A stretch of DNA of 64,000 bases from Streptomyces fradiae ATCC 10745 = DSM 40063. Lineage in GTDB: Bacteria > Actinomycetota > Actinomycetes > Streptomycetales > Streptomycetaceae. Location of the stretch: assembly GCF_008704425.1 (NCBI RefSeq), contig NZ_CP023696.1, forward strand, positions 5,310,501 through 5,374,500. The letters run 5' to 3'. The notes under the pieces are model-generated. The model was not told where the DNA came from and searched no databases. It saw only the letters and a program-made list of their open reading frames with translations. Positions 51,802 through 60,300 of the stretch are shown one piece after another; position 1 is the stretch's first letter; the number at the start of each line of letters is the position of its first letter. Both the position numbers and the translations under genes were made by a program.

Positions 51802-52712
51802 CCACCCTCGCCGACCCGCCCGCCACCTCCCAGGCCCCGCCCACCGCGCGTGCCCGCAGAGCGCCCGGCCGCCCGCGCCGGTCGCGCGCGGGACGCACCA
51901 TGAAGGCCGGGCCCCTGGCCTACGCGATCCTCGGCGTGGCCGTGCTCTTCTCCGCCTTCCCGTTCTACTGGACGATCGTCGCCGCCAGCCGCTCCAACGC
52001 CGACCTCGCGAGCGTCCCGCCCGCCCTGCTGCTGGGACCGCACCTGATCCGCAACTTCGAGGCGGTCCTGGCGGAGGCGGACATCGGCAAGGCCCTCCTC
52101 AACTCCCTGATCGTGTCCGGGTCGATCACCCTCGGCACGGTGCTGTGCTGCACCCTCGCCGGGTTCGCCTTCGCCAAGCTCCGTTTCCGGGGCCGGGGCG
52201 CGCTGCTCGCGGTCACCGTGGGCATGATGATGATCCCGCCGCAGCTCGGGGTGATCCCGCTCTTCATGCTCATCGCCGAGCTCGGCTGGGTGAACCAGCT
52301 CCAGGCGGTGATCCTGCCGGGCCTCGTCTCCGCGTTCGGGGTGTTCTTCATGCGCCAGTACCTGGTGCAGTCCCTGCCCGACGAACTGATCGAGGCCGCG
52401 CGCGTGGACGGCGCCTCCACCGCCCGGATCTTCTGGTCGATCGTCGTGCCGATCGCCCGCCCCGGCATGGCCGTCCTCGGCCTGCTCACCTTCATGGCCG
52501 CCTGGAACGACTTCTTCTGGCCCATCGTCGCCCTGTCCTCCTCCGAGCCGACCGTCCAGGTCGCCCTGCGCCAGCTCGGCGGCGGCTACGTCCAGGACCA
52601 GTCCGTGATCATGGCGGGCACCCTGCTCGGCACCCTGCCCGTGCTGCTGGTCTTCGTGCTCCTCGGCCGGCAGATCGTCGGCGGGATCATGCAGGGCGCC
52701 GTCAAGGGCTGA
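51798..52712 (+). CDS. ABC sugar transporter permease 2 (MalG type)
   Basis: A 304-residue inner-membrane permease. After an Arg/Pro/Ala-rich cytoplasmic leader, six helices follow. The EAA motif is E-A-A-R-V-D-G-A-S-T-A-R-I-F-W-S-I-V-V-P, and F-M-A-A-W-N-D-F-F-W-P is the usual late signature. The ATG overlaps the previous stop (ATGA). Together with the lipoprotein and MsiK-type ATPase it completes the importer. Confidence 0.94.
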   Translation: MTTLADPPATSQAPPTARARRAPGRPRRSRAGRTMKAGPLAYAILGVAVLFSAFPFYWTIVAASRSNADLASVPPALLLGPHLIRNFEAVLAEADIGKALLNSLIVSGSITLGTVLCCTLAGFAFAKLRFRGRGALLAVTVGMMMIPPQLGVIPLFMLIAELGWVNQLQAVILPGLVSAFGVFFMRQYLVQSLPDELIEAARVDGASTARIFWSIVVPIARPGMAVLGLLTFMAAWNDFFWPIVALSSSEPTVQVALRQLGGGYVQDQSVIMAGTLLGTLPVLLVFVLLGRQIVGGIMQGAVKG

Positions 52713-52740
52713 CCCGGCGGCGGACGGACCGCGCCACCGC

Positions 52741-52833
52741 GCGGGACGGACCACGACGGCACGGCCGCGCGTCGCGGACGGACCACGTACGGCACGGCCG
52801 CGCGCGCCGCGGACGGACCACGCACAGCACGGA
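52741..52833. repeat. Imperfect ~34-bp tandem repeats
   Basis: Three copies of a unit beginning GCGGACGGACCACG (52741, 52774, 52809; 33-35 bp apart, the third incomplete) fill the 211-bp gap between the permease and the beta-glucosidase. No hairpin terminator is seen, so transcription may continue into the GH1 gene. Confidence 0.75.
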
Positions 52834-52923
52834 GCGCGGACGGCACGGGCCACCGGCCACCGGCCGCGCCCGGCCAACGACCACGCCATCCCCCAACCGA
52901 CCTCACCCTCGGAGCGATCAGCC

Positions 52924-54342
52924 ATGGCCGTACTCGGCACACCCACCGGCGGGACCATCGGCGAGACCGACGGCACATCCACCGGCCTCCGCTTCCCCCG
53001 CGGCTTCCGCTGGGGCACCGCCACCGCCGCCTACCAGATCGAGGGCGCCGCCACGGAGGACGGCCGGACGCCGTCCATCTGGGACACCTTCAGCCACACA
53101 CCCGGCAAGGTGCACCACGGCGACACCGGCGACATCGCCGCCGACCACTACCACCGGATGCCCGAGGACATCGCCCTGATGCGGCGCCTCGGCGTCACCG
53201 ACTACCGCTTCTCCGTCGCCTGGCCCCGCGTCCAGCCCACCGGGCGCGGCCCCGCCGTCCAGAAGGGCCTCGACTTCTACCGGCGCCTCGTCGACGAGCT
53301 CGTCGAGGCCGGCATCCGCCCGGTCGCCACCCTCTACCACTGGGACCTGCCCCAGGAGCTGGAGGACGCGGGCGGCTGGCCGCAGCGGGACACCGCCCGG
53401 CGGTTCGCCGAGTACGCCACGCTCATGGCCGACGCCCTCGGCGACCGGGTCGCCACCTGGACCACCCTCAACGAACCGTGGTGCGCCGCCTTCCTCGGGT
53501 ACGGCAACGGCGTCCACGCCCCCGGACGCACCAGCGCCCCGGACAGCCTGCGCGCCGCCCACCACCTCAACCTCGCCCACGGCTGGGCCGTCCAGGCGCT
53601 GCGCGCCGCCCTGCCGGACACGGCGGAAGTCTCGCTGACCCTCAACCTCCACGCCCTGCGCCCGCTCACCCCCTCCGCCGCCGACGAGGACGCCGTCCGG
53701 CGGATCGACGCCGTCGCCAACCGGATCTTCCTCGACCCGGTCTTCCACGGCCGGCTCCCGGACGACCTGGTCCGCGACACCGAGGCCGTCACCGACTGGT
53801 CCTTCGTCCGGGACGGCGACCTCGCCGCCACATCGGCGCCGATCGACTCGCTCGGCATCAACTACTACTCGCCCACCGTCGTCGCCGCCGGGACGTCCGA
53901 GTCCCCGTCCCCCTGGGCCGGCGCCGAGCGGCACGTCGCCTTCCACCCCGCGCCCGGCCCGCGCACCGCCATGGACTGGCCCGTGGACGCCGGCGGCCTG
54001 TACGAGCTGCTGACCCGGCTCCGCGACGAACTGCCGCACGTACCGCTGCTGATCACCGAGAACGGCGCCGCCTACGACGACTACGCCGACCCGTCCGGAC
54101 AGGTCCGCGACCCCGAGCGGATCGCCTACCTGCACGAGCACCTGACCGCCGTGCACCGGGCGATGGAGGACGGCGCCGACGTGCGCGGCTACTTCCTGTG
54201 GTCGCTGCTGGACAACTTCGAGTGGGCGTACGGATACGGCAAGCGGTTCGGCATCGTCCACGTCGACTTCGCCACGCAGCGCCGCACCCCGAAGGAGAGC
54301 GCGGCCTGGTACGCGCGAGTCATCGCCCGCAACGGTCTCTAG
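52924..54342 (+). CDS. GH1 beta-glucosidase
   Basis: A 472-residue GH1 enzyme. Acid/base Glu184 is in T-L-N-E-P-W and nucleophile Glu379 in I-T-E-N-G. Other landmarks are F-P-R-G-F-R-W-G-T-A-T-A-A-Y-Q-I-E-G, Y-R-F-S-V-A-W-P-R, Y-H-W-D-L-P and G-Y-F-L-W-S-L-L-D-N-F-E-W. No signal peptide: it acts in the cytoplasm, splitting imported beta-linked gluco-oligosaccharides to glucose, the last step of the pathway begun by GH64/GH81. ATG 52924 has GGAGCG upstream. It resembles BglC of the cellobiose pathway, but here it sits with beta-1,3-glucan genes. Confidence 0.95.
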   Translation: MAVLGTPTGGTIGETDGTSTGLRFPRGFRWGTATAAYQIEGAATEDGRTPSIWDTFSHTPGKVHHGDTGDIAADHYHRMPEDIALMRRLGVTDYRFSVAWPRVQPTGRGPAVQKGLDFYRRLVDELVEAGIRPVATLYHWDLPQELEDAGGWPQRDTARRFAEYATLMADALGDRVATWTTLNEPWCAAFLGYGNGVHAPGRTSAPDSLRAAHHLNLAHGWAVQALRAALPDTAEVSLTLNLHALRPLTPSAADEDAVRRIDAVANRIFLDPVFHGRLPDDLVRDTEAVTDWSFVRDGDLAATSAPIDSLGINYYSPTVVAAGTSESPSPWAGAERHVAFHPAPGPRTAMDWPVDAGGLYELLTRLRDELPHVPLLITENGAAYDDYADPSGQVRDPERIAYLHEHLTAVHRAMEDGADVRGYFLWSLLDNFEWAYGYGKRFGIVHVDFATQRRTPKESAAWYARVIARNGL

Positions 54343-54400
54343 GCTCGTCGCGCCTGCGGGGCGCTCCTTCTTCTCAGGCTCGTTGCGCCTGCGGGGCGCT
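54341..54400. repeat. 25-bp direct repeat at the GH1 3' end
   Basis: Copies at 54341-54365 and 54376-54400 (AGGCTCGTCGCGCCTGCGGG type; one mismatch). The first begins inside the GH1 stop codon. Confidence 0.85.
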
Positions 54401-54470
54401 GTGAGCGGGTCCCGGGCGACCGAACGTGCTCAGCGCTTCGCGCCTCCGCGCGATCGGCCTCCCGGTACCC

Positions 54471-54603
54471 GCGCGCCCCTCCGGCTCCACTCGCGCGCCA
54501 GGTGCGCGGCCATCCCCTCCCGGGCGCAGGTGGCTTTCCTCCCGAAGCGGGTGCGCGCCCCTTCGGCTCCGCTCGCGCGCCGGGTGCGCGGCCTCCCCCT
54601 CCC
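54471..54603. repeat. Two 51-bp direct repeats
   Basis: Copies at 54471-54521 and 54553-54603 share about 88% identity (core TCGCGCGCC, then GGTGCGCGGCC). They lie in the 446-bp gap 54343-54788, which otherwise shows no gene; the frames across it are low-complexity. Confidence 0.8.
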
Positions 54604-54788
54604 GGCAGCCGTGAGCCCCCCCGCCCTTCCGCTCCACCGCGGACCCGACTCGGCATTAAGGGCGCGTGAAGACTGCCGGGTTACGGCAATGCGCGGCTCG
54701 GGGCGGGCGTCCAGAATGGCTCCGGCGGCGACACGTCCGTGCCGTCGGTGCCGGATCGCGGCAGAGTCGACACGGGGGAGGGCGCACC

Positions 54789-54998
54789 ATGACGAAACCC
54801 CCTCCCCGGGCTTCCCGGCTCCCCGGCGCGGTCCCGACCGCCGCGCCCGTCGGGGTCGGCCGCCTCGCGGTCGCCTGGCTGCGGGGCTGCGCCGGCACCG
54901 TGCCGTCCGCCCGGCCGCGCGGGCTCCGCGCCGCCTCCCGCCGCGCCCCGCGCCTCGGCGCCGCGGCCGGACCGCGCTCCGCACGTACCGCCGTCTGA
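54789..54998 (+). CDS. Small Arg/Ala-rich protein upstream of flotillin
   Basis: A 69-residue protein I do not recognise. The case for it is the GGGGGAGGG ribosome-binding site seven bases before an ATG, and its place 42 bp before the flotillin start. The product is rich in Arg, Ala, Pro and Gly, with one weakly hydrophobic stretch (V-G-V-G-R-L-A-V-A-W-L) and a basic C-terminal half, so it could be a nucleic-acid- or membrane-associated peptide, or a leader. Low complexity makes chance ORF status quite possible. Confidence 0.45.
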   Translation: MTKPPPRASRLPGAVPTAAPVGVGRLAVAWLRGCAGTVPSARPRGLRAASRRAPRLGAAAGPRSARTAV

Positions 54999-55040
54999 GC
55001 GCGTACGTCCTTCCTCCATCGATCGACACGGGGTTCTCTC

Positions 55041-57086
55041 ATGGATGCCAACACCGTGGGCATCGGCGTGCTCGTCGCCGTGGTCCTCTTCGCCGCCGCC
55101 GTCGTGTTCGCGGTCAGCCGGCTCTTCCGCAAGGTGGAACAGGGCAAGGCGCTGATCGTCTCCAAGATGCGCAAGGTCGACGTCACCTTCACCGGGCAGG
55201 TCGTCCTGCCGGTGCTGCACAAGGCCGAGGTCATGGACATCTCGGTGAAGACCATCGAGATCTCCCGGACCGGTCGGGACGGGCTGATCTGCCGGGACAA
55301 CATCCGGGCCGACATCCGCATCTCGTTCTTCGTGCGGGTGAACAAGACGGTCGAGGACGTCGTCAAGGTCGCCCAGGCGATCGGCACGGCCCGCGCCAGC
55401 GACAAGGCCACCCTCCAGGAGCTGTTCAGCGCCAAGTTCTCCGAGGCCCTGAAGTCGGTGGGCAAGCAGATGGACTTCACCGACCTCTACACCAAGCGCG
55501 AGGAGCTGCGCTTCCGGATCATCGAGCTCATCGGCATCGACCTCAACGGCTACTGCCTGGAGGACGCCGCCATCGACTACCTGGAGCAGACCCCGCTCTC
55601 CCAGCTCGACGCGGGCAACATCCTCGACGCCCAGGGCATCCGCAAGATCACCGAGCTCACCGCCGCGGAGAACGTCCGCACCAACGAGCTCCGGCAGCAC
55701 GAGCAGAAGGAGATCACCCGCCAGAACGTCGACGCCCGCGAGGCCATCCTCGAACTGGAGCGCCGCCAAGCGGACGCCGAGATCAAGCAGAAGCGGGAGA
55801 TCGAGACCGTCCGCGCCCGCGAGGAGGCCGAGACGGCGAAGGTCGTGGAGGAGGAGCGGCTGCGCGCCCAGAGCGCCTTCCTCCGTACCGAGGAGCAGCT
55901 CGGCGTGCAGCGGGAGAACCAGGCCCGCGAGGTCGCCGTGGCGCAGAAGAACCGCGAGCGGGTCATCGCGATCGAGAGCGAGCGGATCGAGAAGGACCGG
56001 CTGCTGGAGGTCATCGCCCGCGACCGGGAGACCGAGCTGACCCGGATCTCCGCGGAGAAGGAGCTCGAGGCGGAGCGCAGGGACATCGCCGAGGTGATCC
56101 GCGAGCGGGTCGCGGTGGACCGCACGGTCGCCGAGCAGGAGGAGTCGATCAAGCGGCTGCGGGCGGTGGAGGAGGCCGAGCGCGAGCGGCAGGCCCTCGT
56201 CATCGCCGCCGAGGCCGAGGCCCAGGAGAAGCTGGTCAAGGACATCAAGGCCGCCGAGGCCGCCGAGCAGGCCGCCGTGCACCGGGCGGCGGAGGAACTG
56301 ACCCTCGCGGAGGCCCGGCACAAGGCCGCCGACCTCGACGCCCGCGCCAAGGTCCGCCTCGCCGAGGGCGTCCAGGCCGAGGCCGCCGCCGAGGGGCTCG
56401 CCGCCGCCCAGGTCCGGGAGCGGGAGGCCGACGCCATCGAGAAGGCGGGCCGCGCCGAGGCCGAGGCCACGGAGGCACGGCTGCGCGCCGAGGCGGAGGG
56501 CCTGCGGGCCAGGGCGCTGGCCGAGGCCGAGGGCATCGGCGAGAAGCTGAAGTCCGAGGCGGCCGGGCTCACCGAGAAGGCCGCCGCCATGGCCGCCCTC
56601 GACGAGGCGTCCCGCACCCACGAGGAGTTCCGGCTCCGCCTGGAGGCCGAGAAGGACGTCCGGCTCGCCGGGCTCGACGTCCAGCGGCAGGTCGCGGAGG
56701 CGCAGGCCACGGTCCTGGCGACGGGCCTGGAGCACGCCGACATCAACATCGTCGGCGGGGAGTCCGTCTTCCTCGACCGGCTCGTGCAGTCCGTCTCGCT
56801 CGGCAAGTCCGTCGACGGCTTCATGGACCACTCGAAGACGGCCCAGACCCTCGCCGGCCCGTGGCTGAACGGCGACGGCTCGTTCACCGGCGACCTGACC
56901 CGGGTGCTCGGCTCGCTGTCCACGGCCGACGTGCAGAACCTCAGCGTGTCGGCGCTGCTGGCCAAGGTCATGAAGTCCGGCGTCCTCGACGCGGGTGTCC
57001 TCGCGGCGGCCTCCGCCCCGGACGCCGCCGCGGCCACCGCGCCCACCGCGCCGGGCGGGCTGAACGGCGCGGCGGCGGCGAACTGA
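55041..57086 (+). CDS. Flotillin-family protein
   Basis: A 681-residue flotillin. Transmembrane helix at residues 7-29 (V-G-I-G-V-L-V-A-V-V-L-F-A-A-A), SPFH domain about 30-200 (K-A-L-I-V-S-K-M-R-K-V-D-V-T-F-T, I-S-R-T-G-R-D-G-L-I-C-R-D-N-I-R-A-D), then a ~380-residue Glu/Ala/Arg coiled coil containing the E-A-E-G/E-A-E-A flotillin repeats, and a C-terminal globular part (N-I-V-G-G-E-S-V-F-L-D-R-L). Flotillins build membrane microdomains and scaffold protein complexes. ATG 55041 has GGGGTTCTC upstream (weak site). The giant AAA+ gene follows after 245 bp on the same strand. This is the second SPFH protein in the window, much longer than the stomatin-like one at 22133. Confidence 0.95.
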   Translation: MDANTVGIGVLVAVVLFAAAVVFAVSRLFRKVEQGKALIVSKMRKVDVTFTGQVVLPVLHKAEVMDISVKTIEISRTGRDGLICRDNIRADIRISFFVRVNKTVEDVVKVAQAIGTARASDKATLQELFSAKFSEALKSVGKQMDFTDLYTKREELRFRIIELIGIDLNGYCLEDAAIDYLEQTPLSQLDAGNILDAQGIRKITELTAAENVRTNELRQHEQKEITRQNVDAREAILELERRQADAEIKQKREIETVRAREEAETAKVVEEERLRAQSAFLRTEEQLGVQRENQAREVAVAQKNRERVIAIESERIEKDRLLEVIARDRETELTRISAEKELEAERRDIAEVIRERVAVDRTVAEQEESIKRLRAVEEAERERQALVIAAEAEAQEKLVKDIKAAEAAEQAAVHRAAEELTLAEARHKAADLDARAKVRLAEGVQAEAAAEGLAAAQVREREADAIEKAGRAEAEATEARLRAEAEGLRARALAEAEGIGEKLKSEAAGLTEKAAAMAALDEASRTHEEFRLRLEAEKDVRLAGLDVQRQVAEAQATVLATGLEHADINIVGGESVFLDRLVQSVSLGKSVDGFMDHSKTAQTLAGPWLNGDGSFTGDLTRVLGSLSTADVQNLSVSALLAKVMKSGVLDAGVLAAASAPDAAAATAPTAPGGLNGAAAAN

Positions 57087-57331
57087 CGGCCCCGCAGGTG
57101 TGGGACCCGGCCCGCCCGGCCCCGCACGCCGGGGAGGGCCGGGGAGGGCCGGGTCGGGGCGGGCCGGGAAGTCCGGCGCCGCGTACGGGGCCCGGCGCCC
57201 CCACGCCCGGCGCCGGGGCCCAGGGAGGCCCGGCCCCGGAGGGGGCGGGGCGGGAGCGGTGGGCGCCGGGCACGGGGGTTCCGGCGCGCGGCGGAGGGAC
57301 GGGTACGAGCATCGTGGAGAGGTACGGCGGG

Positions 57332-60300
57332 ATGGACACCAAGAGCGGGGCGCGCGGCCTGGACGAGGACGCGTACGCGGTGCTGCGCGACCGGCTCGCC
57401 GCGCAGGCGGCGGAGCTGGCCGCACGGGCCGAGGCGCTGAACGCGGCCCGTACCGGCGAGTTCGGCACGGGGGAGCTGGAGCTCACCGGGACGGGGCAGG
57501 CCAGGACCGGGGACCCGTGCGTCCTCACCGACGTCGCGGCGGTCGGCGGCCGGCTGCTCTTCGGCCGCACCCGTCCCGCCGCCCAGGACACCGAGCCGCG
57601 CGTCGCCGACGTCCTCGCCCTGTACGACCGCGACCTCGTCCCGCTGCCCGAGGACGCCGTCCCCGGCCTGCTCGACGACCCGGCCTTCGTCCGCGAGTTC
57701 ACCGCCCTGCACCGCTACTTCCGCGGCGCCCGGCTGATCGCGCTGCGCCGCACCGAGGCCCGCCTGCTCGCCGTCTTCCGCACCGGCGAGAGCGCCGACG
57801 ACGTGCGGGTCCTGCGCTGGGCCACCGGCCCGTCGGGCACGTACCGGTTCCTCGACGCGCTGGGGGAGGGGGACCTCGTCACGCCGCCCGGCCAGGACGT
57901 CGACTGGGTGCCCGCCGGCCGCGACGACCACGTGCCCGGCCGCCACCCGCACCTCTCGCTCGGCGGGCGGCTGTACGTCTCCACCCTCGGCGGCACCCTC
58001 ACCGTCAAGACGGTGAACGACACCGAGACCGCCGAAGGGGTGTACGCCGAGCCGGTCGACGAGCCGCTGCAGTCCCTCGCCGACGCCGGGGTCGCCCACG
58101 CCGCCGTCGGCCCGCTCGTCCTCGTACGGGTCCTGCCCTACCGCGAGGAGACCGTGCGCCACCTGGTCTTCAGCACCCTCACGGGCACGGTCGTCCGCCT
58201 CGACGGGCTCGGCCAGGCGTGCCTGCGGCTCCCCGACGACCGGGGCGTCGTCTTCCCCGGCGGCTACTGCCTCGCCGACGGCACCGTGCGGACCTTCGGC
58301 ACCGACACCGCCGGGCTCGCCCACGACGGGCGCGTCACCTCGCCGCACGGCGAGGACGTCCTGTTCACCTTCCGCTCGCCCGGCGCGCCGGACGGCGGAC
58401 GCTCCCTGATCCTCCCGTACAACCGGGTCCGGGAGGAGATCGCCCGCCCCGTCACGGGCCGCGCGCACACGCTGCTCGACGACGGCACCCTCGTCGTGCT
58501 GCGCGGCTCCGGCACCGAGGCGGGCCGCGTCCACCCCGTCCAGTTCTGGCGCACCCCCTTCGCCGCCGACACCCACCAGGAGCCGGCCGGCACCGGTCCG
58601 CTCGCCCGGATCGGCAACGCCGACCTCGTCCGCGGCGTCTCCGACTGCCTCGCCATCGCCCGGCAGGCGACCGAGACCACCCCGACCGGCGAGGTGTACG
58701 AGGCGCTGATCGCCGCCTGCGACCGCGCCGCCGACACCCACCACTGGCTCGGCGACCCCGGCACCGGCGACCTCGCCGCCCCGCTCGCCGCCGTGCGCAC
58801 GACCGCGGAGCGGGTCCTCACCGAGTTCGAGACCGTGGCGGCCCTGCGGTCCCGCGCCGCCGACGCCCTCGCCGAGGCGGAGCGGCGCCTGACCCGGCTC
58901 ACCCGGCAGGTCCGCGGGGAGTCCCCGGCCACGGCGGAGGAGTGGATCTCCCGCCTCACCGGCCTGCGCCGGGCGCAGGGCCACCTCCTGGCGGTGAAGG
59001 AGCTGCGCTACGCGGACACCGCCGCCGTCGACGCCCTGGCCCGGCGGGCCGAGGAGGACATCACCGCCGCCGCGCAGCGGGCCGTGGCCTTCCTCGGGCG
59101 CGAGGACTCCCTCGACACCCACCGGGCCGAGGCCGAACGGCTCGCGGCCGACGCCGCGGCGGCGCCGACCGTCGCCGCCACCCGCGACCTCGCCGACCGC
59201 CTCGACGCGCACGCGCTCGGGCTGCGGACGCTCAGCGAGGTCGTCGCCGGACTCGACATCGCCGACGCCACCGTGCGCACCTCCGTCCTGGAGCGCGCCG
59301 CCGACGTCCTCGGCGCCCTCAACCGCGCCCGCGCCGCCCTCACCGCGCGGCGCGCCGCACTCCTCGACCAGGAGGGGCGGGCCGCGTTCACCGCCGAGTT
59401 CGCCCTGCTCGCCGAGGCGGTCACCGGCGCGCTCGCCGCCGCCGGCACGCCCGAGGAGTGCGACACCCGGCTCGGCGGGCTGCTGCTCCAGCTGGAGAAC
59501 CTGGAGACCCGCTTCGCCGACCACGACGGCTTCCTCCGCGACCTCGCCGACAAGCGGACCGAGATCCACGACGCCTTCACCGCCCGCCGCCAGGAACTCA
59601 CCGACGCCCGCGCCCGCCGCGCCGAACGCCTCACCGAGTCGGCCGGCCGCGTCCTGGAGACGATCGCGCGCCGCGCCGCCGCGCTCGGCGGCACGGACGA
59701 CGTCCACGCCTACTTCGCCTCCGACCCCATGGTCGCCAGGATCCGCCGCACCGCCGACGAACTGCGCGACCTGGGCGACCACGTACGGGCGGAGGAGCTG
59801 GAGGGCCGGCTCGCCGCCGCCCGCCAGGAGGCCGGGCGGGCCCTGCGCGACCGCGCCGAGCTGTACGCCGACGGCGGCGACACCATCCGCCTCGGCCGGC
59901 ACCGCTTCGCCGTCCAGCGGCAGGCGCCCGAGCTGGTCCTGGTCCCGCACGGCGACAGCCTCGCCCTCGCCCTCACCGGCACCGACTACCGCCGCCCCGT
60001 CACCGACCCCGCCTTCGCGGACACCCGCCCGCTGTGGGCGCGGACCCTGCCCTCCGAGTCCCCGGACGTCTACCGCTGCGAGTACCTGGCCGCCCGGCTG
60101 CTCGCCGAGCGCGGCGCCGACGCGCTCGCCGCCGCCCACGCCGCCGGGGAGTTGCCGGACCTGGTGCGGCGGGCCGCGGAGGCCGCGTACGACGAGGGGT
60201 ACGAGCGCGGCGTCCACGACCACGACGCGGCGGCCATCCTCAGCGCGGCGCTGCGGCTGCGCGAGAGCGCCGGGCTCCTGCGCCACCCCGCCGCCGCCCG

